DNA of 64,000 nucleotides from the NCBI GenBank assembly GCA_039111635.1, contig JBCAQO010000005.1:558001-622000 (forward strand). Reading direction: 5' to 3'. Under the pieces are notes generated by a model. The model did no database searches and was not told where the DNA came from. It saw only the letters and a program-made list of their open reading frames with translations. The DNA comes from Heterobasidion occidentale (lineage: Eukaryota > Basidiomycota > Agaricomycetes > Russulales > Bondarzewiaceae). Numbering within the stretch: the first letter of the stretch is position 1; the number at the start of each line of letters is the position of its first letter. The translations under genes and the position numbers were made by a program. Below, in pieces: positions 54,654 to 64,000 of this stretch.

Positions 54654-57600
54654 CTAAAGCCTAATCGCCGCAGGTTGGGGCTTGTCTGGGTAGCTTTCGT
54701 GAAATTCACGAAGCGCCTTGTTGGCCGTATCTTTGAGGAGGGCAAAGGGTTCCCAGGTGTTACCGGCCTCGGAGTATCCGACCCATTTGACAAGGTACTT
54801 GGTCCCTCGTCCCTGGCGTCTTGAATCTAGAATGGCCTCCACTTCGTAGTGCTCTTCTTTATTCAAGATTTCTGGGGCAGGTCTGGGGAATTTCCTTCCA
54901 TGGGCCTCTGTCTCATGATATTCCGTGAGTACGGAGGCATGAAATACCGGGTGTATCTTCCACGTTTCAGGTATCTTTAACCGATAAGCCAGAGGACCAA
55001 TTCTTTCGGTCACTGAAAAGGGGCCATAGCGCCTAAGTGCCAGCTTGAATTTTGGATGAGTCGTCCGAATGTGAGTTCCTTCTAACCAAACTTGGGTTCC
55101 TACTTCCCACTGCGGAAGTTTTCTGTGCAGGTCCCGGTCCTTGGCATGCTGCGCTGCTATTTGTAGACTGGCAGCCGCATCTTCTTGGACTTCCTTGATT
55201 AGCTGCAAACGTTCAGTCACTGCGGGCACCTTGGTCTCCAGAGCTGAGTCGACCGAATATGGTGGATTGAACCCGTAAAGGACTTCAAACGGCGACTTCC
55301 CAGTGGCGGAGTGTCTTCGGGTGTTGTGGGAGAATTCTGCAAAGGGGATCAAGTCTACCCAGTTATCTTGATGGTAGTTGCAGAACACTCGCAGGAATTG
55401 CTCGATCTCCTAGTTCACCCGTTCCGTTTCTCCATCTGTTTGGGGATGATAAGCCGTGCTGAGGGCAGGGGTGATTCCTATTCCTTTCCATAGTTCTCTT
55501 GTGAACTTTGCCGCAAATTGGGGACCTCTGTCGGACACCACCTTGGTTGGTAGACCGTACCGTTTGAACACGTTGTCCTGGAAGAGCGTCGTGGTTTCTT
55601 CGGCTGTGATTGTCTTCTTGCACGGAGTTATGACTATTCTTTTAGACAGGCCCTGAGCGACCACCACGTTTATTGAATCGTAGCCTCTGCTTTCCGGGAG
55701 GTCTGTTACAAAGTCGGTGGAGATAAAGCGCCAAGGGACGTTTGTGGTTTCCAATGGTTGGATCGGTGGATGGGTCCTGTGGGGCAGATTCTTGGTGGAC
55801 TGACAGATTGCGCATCCATCCACGTATTGATGTACAAATTTGGTCATGCTTGACCACCAATAATGGCGCTGTACTAATTCTAAGGTCTTTGCTCGACCTG
55901 GGTGTCCTGTAGTCATAGTGTCATGGTGCGTTCTGACAATCATTTGTTGGAGGAGGTCGTCCTTTGGAACACATATGTAGCCGTTGTGTCTTGTGATGCC
56001 ATCTTCATGTGTCCACTTTCCTAGATCACCCTTCATCGCCCTTGGTCCTTTTTCCAGCAGTTTCTTGAGGGCGACGTTGACTAGCAAATCGTGTTCTGAG
56101 TGCAAGTGTCGAATAAGGGTGAGGATGTCCGAGAATACGAGTTCTGTTGCTTTGACATGTATGCCTTCGCTTGGTTCTACCAGGGTTTCACTGGACTCGG
56201 TGAAAAGTTTGGACGGGAGCAGAGTCTGTGCCTTGTTATCAGATTCCACCCCCTCACTAAGGTCTGGACGCCTGGACAGAGCATCGGCGTGATTAGTAGT
56301 TCCAGCCTTGTAACTGAGCTGGAAGTCAAATCGAGACAGGAACAGACTCCAGCGTGCTTGTTGCCTTGATAAGTCGCGCGTGGTCTGAAAATGTTCCAGG
56401 TTCTTGTGGTCCGTCCAGATCTCAAATGGGTGTCTAGCGCCCTCGAGGTAGTGTTTCCAGTGTTCCAGCACCTTGATGATGGCAAGGAGTTCGCGATCAT
56501 GCACGTCATAATTCCACTTGGGTGGTGAAAATGATCCCAAGAGGTAGGCCACGGGGTGCCAGTCGTTATCAGGTCCTTCCTGTAAGAGGACTGCACCGTA
56601 TGCAGCAAGGGAAGCGTCGGTGACGAGCCGGTAGGGTCGCATTGGGTCAGGGTATAAGAGGACAGGTTGACTGATGAAGGCTTTCTTTAATTGGTCAAAT
56701 GCCTGTTGGCACTCTGTGGTCCAGTCCCATCTCATGTCTTTCTTGGTGAGGTCGTGCAAGGGTCGGGCGATTAAGGAAAACTTGTCAATGAATCGCTGGT
56801 AAAAATTCCCTAGGCCTAAGAAAGAGCGGATGTTGTGGACTGTGCAAGGGACGGGCCATTCCTGGATGGCCTCAATCTTCGAGTCTTCCATGGCAACGTG
56901 GTCCTTTGAAATCGTGTACCCCAAGTAGTTTAGCTTTTCCTTATGGAACTCGCATTTCTCTGGTTTGAGGTAAAGATCATTGTCTCGTAAAATTTGGAGG
57001 ACTCATCGAACAATCACAATGTGTTCTGCCGTGGTTTTTGTGAAGATGAGGATGTCATCCATGTATACCGCTATTTTCTGGGCCAAGATGAGTTCTTGGA
57101 AGATCATGTTCATCATGGCCTGGAAGGTTCCCGGGGAATTGCAGAGCCCAAAGAATATTACTGTAGGTTCAAAGAGCCCCAAGGGTGTGACGAAGGCCGC
57201 TTTCGATTCGTCCCCTTCTTTGATGCGCACATTGTTATATCCCCACCGAACATCAAGCTTCGAGAATACCGTCGCCCCTCGAATAATATCCAATAGTTCT
57301 TGGATTAATGGTAGAGGGCAGACGTCTCGAATGGTGTGCTCGTTGAGGTGGCAATAGTCCTGTACCGGGCGAAGCTTTCCATCCTTCTTGTTTATAAAGA
57401 AGAAGGAGGCCGCGCTATGTGCTGTTGACCAACGTATTGTTCCCCTAGAAAGATGCTCCTTGACAAATTTCCCTAGCTCGTCATGTTTTTCCGGGCTCAA
57501 GGGAAATATTCTTGGAGCCTGAGGTTTGAAGGATGGCTTGAGATTTATCGCATGATCCCATATCATGTGCTGGGGGAGTCTTTGTGATCGCCTCTCACTG

Positions 57601-58600
57601 AAGATATCGAGGTAGGAATGATATTCCGCTGGTATGTGATTCTTCAAGTTGGTGGTGTCAATTTCCTCCTCCAGGTCTTCGTCAAAACTTGCAAACCCTG
57701 AGGGCTCTGGAGCTACCTTTCTAATGACGGGTTCTCTCCCGCTATCCACTGCGGGGGAGTCAAACGGTGTTTGCGCTTTATCTGCGACATCTTCTGAAGC
57801 TTCGCTCTGGGCTGCCTCTTGTTGAGCCCACCGGCGTTCCTTCCTTTCGGTTACTTGCTCCTCAAGCCATTTCCAAGCCTTGGCCTGTCGGCAATTGTGC
57901 TCTAACAGGGAGAGGAACTGAGATTTCCATTCCTTTGCGGGTACTTGGCTCCATTGTTCTTTAGTCCAAGTCCACGGAGGTCCTACTGGTTCAGAAACAA
58001 GATGCGGTTTTGTCCACTGAGGAATCTTGTCACCGCATAGTTTTTCTAGCCATGCCTTCTTGGTAGGCTCTTCCCTTGCCTTGGTAAACCCATAGGGTTG
58101 TTGGCAATCTCTGGGGCATCAATCAAAGTGTACCTCACGGCGCCTCCACCCGATGGAGGGGTCGTGGTATTTCAACCAATCCGTTCCTAGGAGCATGTCG
58201 TCTTTCCCTAGATTGGTGATGAACATCTGGACGTGTTCGGTGTGAGTCCTCCCTCGTCTGTCCTTGATGGTGAGATTCACGTCTAGGCCTCGTTGAATGA
58301 GGCCTGCCTTGTTGATGGTGTCATTGACGTTGCGAACATGGATGGGGCAGTTTAAGGGATAGGTTGGAAGATTGTGTTTTCGTACCCATCTCTCATTTAC
58401 CAAAATCCCTTCGCACGCTGAGTTGATGGAAGCTCTGGCTCCAGTGCTTCTTCCTTGAGTTGTTAATCGCACGTCAAGTTGGATGGGAGTAATGATGTGG
58501 CTGTTCATTTCTCCGATTCGAATACATGACGGGGAATCATACTCGAGTTTCCTCAACCCTCTCTCTTTGGCTGGTGAAGGAGAGGTCAGGAAAAATCCTC
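54654..58600 (-). CDS. Protease-RT-RNaseH-integrase-chromodomain polyprotein, Ty3 element 2 (three nonsense codons)
   Basis: One frame (all stops in the same phase) from about 58600 to 54654. The protease-like region has INSACEG where a D-S/T-G active site is expected, then DMLLGTDWLKYHDPSIGW. RT: LQAPRIFPLSPEKH-like lead (FKPQAPRIFPLSPEK), FFINKKDGKLRPVQDYC, LCNSPGTFQAMMNMIFQEL, YMDDILIFTKT. RNase H: YRLVTDASLAAYGAVLLQ, DVHDRELLAIIK, WTDHKNLEHF. Integrase: HHDTMTTGHPG, CAICQSTKN, FISTDFVTDLPES, VVSDRGPQFAAKF, YHPQTDGETERVN. Chromodomain: YEVEAILDSRRQGRGTKYLV then KWVGYSEAGNTWEPF. Stops: TGA 58119, TGA 57003, TAG 55410. Apart from these it is intact, so inactivation looks recent. Confidence 0.9.
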
Positions 58601-60022
58601 TGCCAGATCCACCAACATTTGTTTGGCCTTGGCCTCCCCTACTTCTCTGAAGAGTGCTTGGACGCCATCAGTATCACGGACAGGTCCGTTGCTTTGTTGT
58701 CCGTTAGGCGGTACGTAGCGCTCTCCATTGCTCTGGCCTGATCCTCCCCTTCTCTCGGAAGGGTCCTCACATTCCACCAAATTACCAGGTTGTGATACCC
58801 GACGGTGGTGGCCATGAGGACTCCCCTCCTCCAGTCCTCGATGAAGTCCCACATCGTCTCCCAGCGGGGATTCTTGTTCGTCTTCATCCTCCATGTCTGC
58901 AGTGCGAGTTCTTCTACCTCCTCTGCCCATCGACTTGCGCGGATTTCCTCAAGAAGGGGGAACACCTCTACGAGGGGAGCGGCAATCAGACGCCCAGTGC
59001 CCCGACTTTCCACAGTTAAAACAATGGGTAGAGGGCTTGCCATCATGAGTTCGTTTCTGGCGAGCAGCATCTCTCTTCCGAGAGGCGTCAATGTCCATGT
59101 CAACTACCTGGTTGTTCATTCTGCGAGGGGTGGTGGTAGAATTATAGCGGCGAGCGGGTTGGAGGTGAAAGTGATTGAGGAAGTCGCTTCGGAAAGAGGT
59201 GGAGTTTGCAAGGATTGCCTTTTGAGAACTTCGGGCTCTCAAGCGTCCATCTATTTCACAGGCAGTATTGACCCAATCTTGGATTGTATCCTTCGGCGGT
59301 GTTTCTTGGTCATAGATCTTGTCCATGACCCTCGGATCGAGCCCTCTCTGGAAGTAAGGAACTTGTTCCTTGTTGGTGATGTTGGCGTTGGTGGCTATAA
59401 GGATGAATTGATTCGAGTATTCATCCACCGTCATCTTCCCTTGAGAGAAAGACATGAGAGCGCTTCGGGCCTTGTCCGTAAGATTTGTTTCCTTGAATTG
59501 GAGTTTAAACCTGTCAAGGAAATTGGTCCAAGTCCCGAGGGTTTTGGGGGGGGTCGCCCCAACTATCTTCTTCAGGAAGCTTTCTGCCCAGACGCCGGCC
59601 GTTCCATATCTCATGCATGAGAGGGCAAGGGAAACCTTGTCTCCATCCGTCTTGTATTGGTCCGATTCTGCTGTAAAAAGGAGGAGGCAATTCATGATGA
59701 ATTTCTGTGATTGTGTTTGGTCTCCCTCGAAGTTATCAGGGAGTTTAAGCTTGCCCCTTCTTGACGATGTGAGTGCAGGGGGGTCTGTAGGGTTTGTTGA
59801 CATAATGGTATTGTCTGCAATATTTCGGGTGTTGATCGGTGTTTGAATATCTGAGGATTCGGACTCGGATGTTCCTTCTTCTTCTTCCGATGTATCCAGG
59901 ATTTCCGGTTTGGGGTTTCTGTACTGGGGTGGCTCTACCCAGTCTTCCATTATTTTGTCCCAAGCCCACTCAGCTTCTGTTTTGTCTTCTCTTGTGAAGA
60001 AATATTGTCCTTCTCGGTACAA
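58587..60022 (-). CDS. Gag, Ty3 element 2 (one premature stop)
   Basis: Begins MYREGQYFFTREDKTEAEWA. The capsid-like domain has KLKLPDNFEGDQTQSQKF, CMRYGTAGVWAESFLKK and YSNQFILIATNANITN. A CCHC zinc knuckle CFNCGKSGHWASDC follows at about residue 335. A TGA at 58949-58951 interrupts after RRGVPPS; the same frame then continues with SMGRGGRRTRTADMEDEDE and an acidic stretch to LAEDFS, TGA 58587. Gag builds the virus-like particle. The pol frame overlaps its end in the -1 frame. Confidence 0.8.
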
Positions 60023-60570
60023 GCAGTTATCAAAGTTTGGGGGAGCTGGCCGATTGGTGTCGGAGTAATACCAGTGGTTTCCTCTTTGATGGATAGGGCG
60101 ATTGTTCTGTTGAATTTGGTTATGGGTTTGTCTAGTGCCTGGTGGAAATCCTAGGCCTAGGTCTTGCTCCAGGGTGTGTGAAGTAACGCTCTTCGATGGA
60201 GGTCTATGGCTCTGCCGACGAGGGTTGTGAGAGAGAGTGTGGCAGCAAGCAGAGTGTGGTGCAAGGTAGGGGTAAAAGCGGGTCTATTCTAGTGTTACAA
60301 ACTGCTCGTTCAGTAACCCAAGAGTAACAGGTTCTTCCCTAGGTCGCATGATGTGCTAAGTGGTGGACAAAGTCTCGACTGTATCGGCAACGATACAGGA
60401 GGGAATAATGATTAGCTCTAAGTTACACAGTGTAGGGACTGTGTAGGAATGAAGAGAATAGACTGAAGATCCTCAGCCTATTCTATGGGCCTTATATACT
60501 GTATAGGTTATAGAGTAAGAGTCTGTGTGCTTCTCCAGGTTTCCATCCCAGGAGAGCTGTGGTTGCCGTC
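60023..60570. other. 5' flank of Ty3 element 2, LTR not resolved
   Basis: Contains GGAATGAAGAGAATAGACTG and a hairpin AGAATAG...CTATTCT (about 60455-60485), recalling the GAATAGACT words at 51274, 51458 and 51882 on the other side of the element. This suggests shared LTR sequence, but I could not align full LTRs. Confidence 0.35.
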
Positions 60571-60870
60571 TCTCTCAGCCGGTGCCTACTCTTGTACTTC
60601 TCCAGTCACACCAATCCATCCTGGTGCGACGAGGTGCTTACCCATAAGCTCTAAGCCCATGGCATGTGAATGCCTCTCTTATCACTGTGTGAACCTTGTG
60701 TCCCTCCAATATAGCCTTTACCGATGTCTTCAAGAACCATTGGTCCAGTCGGCTCCTAAGGACATGCCAAATACCTTGATGTATGCTCCGTAGTGGAGCC
60801 GCCTAGCATGTGATGCTTGAACCATCGGATATACCGGCCCCAAAGGGCCCCGATCGGTCAAGTCATAACA
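60571..60870. repeat. ~300-bp dispersed repeat, copy b
   Basis: TCTCTCAGCCGGTGCC to GGTCAAGTCATAACA-like end. Flanked on both sides by the direct repeat TCCATCCCAGGAGAGCTGTG (60542-60563 and 60874-60895). Confidence 0.85.
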
Positions 60871-61992
60871 GTATCCATCCCAGGAGAGCTGTGGTCACCA
60901 TTGATACGCTAGAAGCGGCTCTAAGTGCCGAGCACAACACCAAAAACAACTTCTAGAGCAGGGGTGCTGGAGCTAGTATCTGATACACAAGGAATTGTTA
61001 GTTACGACTTTAGAAGGCAAGAGTGCACTGAAGAGTAATGGGAAGGGTGGGATTAAAGCACCTAAACAGTTTTGGAACTGCACCCAACACCGACCAAATG
61101 TTCAGTTGGTCAGTCTGTCGGGTCGGGGATTCGGTCGGTAATGAAGGGGTAGTGCCGCAACCGAAAACTACATGCTTCAAGAGCCACATGGGACTCTGAC
61201 AATATACGATGGCGGATGAGAGGTATGAGCAAGGAGACAAGTATGAACGTGAACAAAGCCGAACGACGAGGAGAATGAGTTTGCGAAAGTCAGCGAAGAC
61301 GATTTCAATAGTTGAGATGAGTGCAAATGAGCTCTGAACTGTGGGGTGTGAAAGCTGGTTTATTCCAGAGTTGTATGTAGGTTTTTATAGTAAACAGAGC
61401 CCCTAAGTAAAAAATATCGAACAAGAAATGAGAGTAAATGTTGAACGGGTGCCAAGCCCTAGTGAACAGAGAAGATAACAAGGTAGGTGAGATGTCCATA
61501 TGGGTTCCAAAGGTGATAAGGTAAAAGTTAATCAGTGATGGCGAAATCCCAACCGTTCGGTATCCGTTGTCCAAGCGTAGGTAGCAGGAACAGGTGTTGG
61601 AGAACCAATGAAAATAAAGAAGAAGTAATGTATGACCAGGGTGGCCAAGTAATGGTGCAAGATTGCATTCGACCGACCATGTGGAAGTCGGGAAGATAAG
61701 TGATAAGGACCGACCGACTCACGGAGCACATCAGCCGAAACGGACTACTGGCTCCAATCTCGTAAACACCTATTGTAACACTCCTGTGCGGTCATGGTAA
61801 GTATGTGAAGTGTGGGCGAACTGACCCCAGTGCTGCCAAACATCCTTTGGTGGCTTGCGGTCGGTCGGGTCGGGACCAACTGTGTTTGATGCGAGTCAGC
61901 GTCTTCGGTACTCATCTAGCGCTGTTTGGTATCTCCCCAAAGCTTCCTGAATACCTCCCTCGGACCCTAGCATGGGTGCATGTTCATCACCA
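60871..61992. other. No gene supported
   Basis: Words such as GGTCGGTC and GTCGGGTCGG recur (61090-61140, 61860-61875); open frames are short and unconvincing. Confidence 0.5.
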
Positions 61993-62295
61993 TCTCTCTC
62001 AGCCAGTGCCTACTCTTGTACTTCTCCAGTTGCACCAATCCATCCAGGTGCGATGAGGTGCTTAACCATAAGCCCTAAGCTCATGGCATGTGAATGCCTA
62101 TCTTATCAATCTGCTATTCCTATGACCCTGTCATATATCCTCTACCAATGTCTTGAAGAACCATTGGTCCAGTCGGCTCCTAAGGACATGCTGAATACCT
62201 TGATGTACGCTCTGTAGTGGAGCCGCCTAGCATGTGATGCTTGAGCCATCGGTTAGACACGGCCCCGGAGGGCCCCGATAAGTCAAGTCATAACA
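61993..62295. repeat. ~300-bp dispersed repeat, copy c
   Basis: Same orientation as copies a and b, more diverged in the middle (62105-62145). Ends GTCAAGTCATAACA. Confidence 0.8.
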
Positions 62296-62641
62296 ATATG
62301 GGCAGAGTTTCATACCTTGGAATTTTAGCCATACTTACACACCTTTTACATTCACCTCGTACTATGTCAACAAGTTTGAGGACCATCATACTAATGCACT
62401 TATACCTTGATAGGATTCTCACTGTCTTGTGGGCCTTTTGTATGCAGCATTTGTCTTATCATCTTAGAATAAGTAATTTCACTTTTACAAGTAAATTATC
62501 TCTTGAATAAGTCAGTTCTAACTTACTGGTTTGCACAAGACAGCCATGTTTTATAAGCTCGAAAAGACAGATAAAGACAAAAAAACCCGAAAAAAGGGAG
62601 AAAAAGACGGAAAAAGATAGAAAAAGATAGAAATATATGAC
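62296..62641. other. No gene; A-rich tract
   Basis: 62555-62635 is a run of AAAAAGA/GAAAAAGATAG words; otherwise featureless. Confidence 0.5.
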
Positions 62642-62643
62642 TA

Positions 62644-63022
62644 CAGGGTCTTGCATAATTTTTGAGAGAGTTGCATCAGAGAAAAACCGGGTTCCTGAAC
62701 CAGGACTTGCCTAACTGGGCACCGCAGGCCGGGATGATCGGCAAAACCTTGTCACGCCCTCATGGCTCAGGGCTACTGCTTCCAGCTCACTGTGTGCTCA
62801 CCTCTTTGTAGTACTTCATTCAACCTTACCATGGGTCCACCTATTCCTCGTTGAGTTCGAGAGCTAGTTATTGACTGGGATTATTGAAGACAGCAGCGGC
62901 GAGTGATCGTCACAGGCGGGTCACGCAGGAAGGTCCGGCGCTTTTCTCTCATATCGAGAATGAAGCGCTCAGGAACCCGTTTTTTCCTGGCGAGACTTTC
63001 TCAAAAATTATGCAAGACCCTG
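62644..63022. mobile_element. 379-bp MITE with ~55-nt terminal inverted repeats and TA target duplication
   Basis: Left end CAGGGTCTTGCATAATTTTT and its reverse complement at the right end (63003-63022). Pairing continues, with mismatches, to AACCGGGTTCCTGA near 62700. TA flanks both ends (62642-62643 and 63023-63024), as expected for Tc1/mariner-type insertion. No coding capacity, so it must be moved in trans. Confidence 0.88.
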
Positions 63023-63144
63023 TAAGTCGCAAAGGAAATTTGCGCCTTTCCTGATGCTTCGGATCCTCGACCTGCCTAGATTTTGCTTGCATACCTACAA
63101 AGAGCCAGCTCCCGAATGGTCTTCCGGGTGATTTCTTTCCGATT

Positions 63145-63717
63145 ATGTTTACTGTGGACTACGTCGACTCTATCTCCGATCTCACAAACGAAGAGATCAG
63201 ATTGGATCAACCGTCAGCAGGACAAAACACATTCCCAGATAGATCACAGGGAATTGTCAAGCTTGCGAAGACGTTCGAGCCGGCCTTGCAGCTTCTCGTA
63301 ACATACATCACGAAGAAGTATCAGACAGCCGATGGCAAGTGGAAGCCGGAGTGGGATGTATGCACACTCGCCTATAGTATTCTGATCTGACTGACCATTG
63401 TCGCACTTGTAGCCCCTACAATCTGATATGCCTCACTTGCCGCCTGACCTTCCGGAAGACTTGTTCTGTACGCAATCAACTACACGAAGTCTGATTGTAT
63501 GGTCTATGCTTTCTTCCCTCGATACAGAGTAACAGCATCTGGGCGCGTGGAGTGGGGGTTCTGTTGCTCCGAGGCCTATTGGCTGCCATCACTTATTGCC
63601 TCGCGGTCGCTGAGGGATCGCCTGCGGGCGTTCAAAATTTTCATGAGGGTTCAAAGACAAACTATGCACGTCGTCGATATTCTTACCGATTTATCGCGCG
63701 GGTATGGGGAACACTGA
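63145..63717 (+). CDS. Unrecognised gene, frame interrupted
   Basis: ATG 63145 opens MFTVDYVDSISDLTNEEIRL and continues FEPALQLLVTYITKKYQT to a GTATGC donor at 63358. The intron ends CTTGTAG near 63412. The next exon reads PLQSDMPHLPPDLPEDLFC, then needs a one-base change near 63470 to continue AINYTKSDCMVYAFFPRYR, EWGFCCSEAYWLPSLIASRS and VVDILTDLSRGYGEH, TGA 63715-63717. Upstream exons are possible (GLPGDFFPI precedes the ATG in frame). No family recognised. Confidence 0.4.
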
Positions 63718-64000
63718 AGTACTGTCATGATTGCGTTCATCATGCTTCGGCATCTACCCTACCTTTGAAGAAGGGATTCTATTCAATCCCATGATGTACT
63801 GGTACATTTCTGCGAAACGTCAAAGCTACCTGAATCTTTCGCTGCTATGCTCGACGATTGATTTCTATGATGTGAAGATGCATTCACAGAAACGCACCCC
63901 ATAAGACATCCTGTAACAGCGTAGAATATTGCGAATAACACGCATCGAATCTTACTTCCAGAATTCGGCAAGGCAACAACAAACTTCGGTTTCCAAAGGA
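63718..64000. other. Window end, nothing supported
   Basis: No gene feature could be supported in these 283 nt. Confidence 0.5.

Larger units (their letters stand above)
53270..60022 (-). mobile_element. Ty3/gypsy element 2 (chromovirus) with an extra 3' ORF
   Basis: Minus strand, right to left: gag (60022-58587), protease-RT-RNaseH-integrase-chromodomain (about 58600-54654) and an additional ORF (54594-53270). The pol frame is a single 3.9-kb frame broken only by three stops (58119, 57003, 55410); gag has one (58949). No matching LTR pair was recognised; the 5' end may lie around 60280-60540 and the 3' end in the hairpin tract. The C-terminal chromodomain places it among chromoviruses, which target chromatin marks on insertion. 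Confidence 0.85.

Overview
The window looks like nuclear DNA of a mushroom-forming basidiomycete (Agaricomycetes). Genes are compact with many 45-70 nt GT-AG introns, plus two probable GC-AG introns. Typical eukaryotic genes are present (ARP6, TAF6, EBP2, an importin-beta, a tRNA-Val), along with basidiomycete-specific families (DUF6698-like, F-box, DUF6532-like) and chromodomain Ty3/gypsy elements. Two runs of exactly 100 N (5039-5138 and 38988-39087) are scaffold gaps.

Layout. 1-12.2 kb: a short gene end, a 90-bp tandem repeat, gene remnants, ARP6 on the minus strand broken by many apparent frameshifts, two poorly recognised minus-strand genes, an array of 14 hairpin-forming repeats (8.2-9.55 kb), a small three-exon gene and an unrecognised minus-strand gene. 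12.6-19.2 kb: an accessory block with a Ulp1-type SUMO protease between two minus-strand genes whose C-termini resemble SUMO-interacting motifs, followed by a DUF6698-like gene. 19.2-22.3 kb: repeats. 22.4-38.1 kb: the conserved core, with TAF6, two F-box genes, tRNA-Val, a 19-exon importin, a sulfite-oxidase-type molybdenum enzyme, EBP2 and a Cys-containing secreted protein. 39-63 kb: transposon-dominated, with two Ty3/gypsy elements, a Tc1/mariner-IS630-type transposase gene, two solo LTRs in opposite orientation, a hairpin-dense tract, three copies of a ~300-bp repeat and a TA-flanked MITE. The window ends in an unrecognised gene.

How parts relate. The core genes are independent housekeeping functions (chromatin remodelling, TFIID, nuclear import, ribosome biogenesis, sulfite metabolism). 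The transposons share three themes: premature stops that all read as C-to-T changes, terminal hairpins in LTRs whose stems differ yet stay paired, and small hairpins packed downstream of one element. Single-base frame breaks occur even in genes expected to be essential (TAF6, importin, EBP2). Many apparent disruptions may therefore be assembly indels, so I do not call those genes dead. All identifications are by reading; no database search was run.
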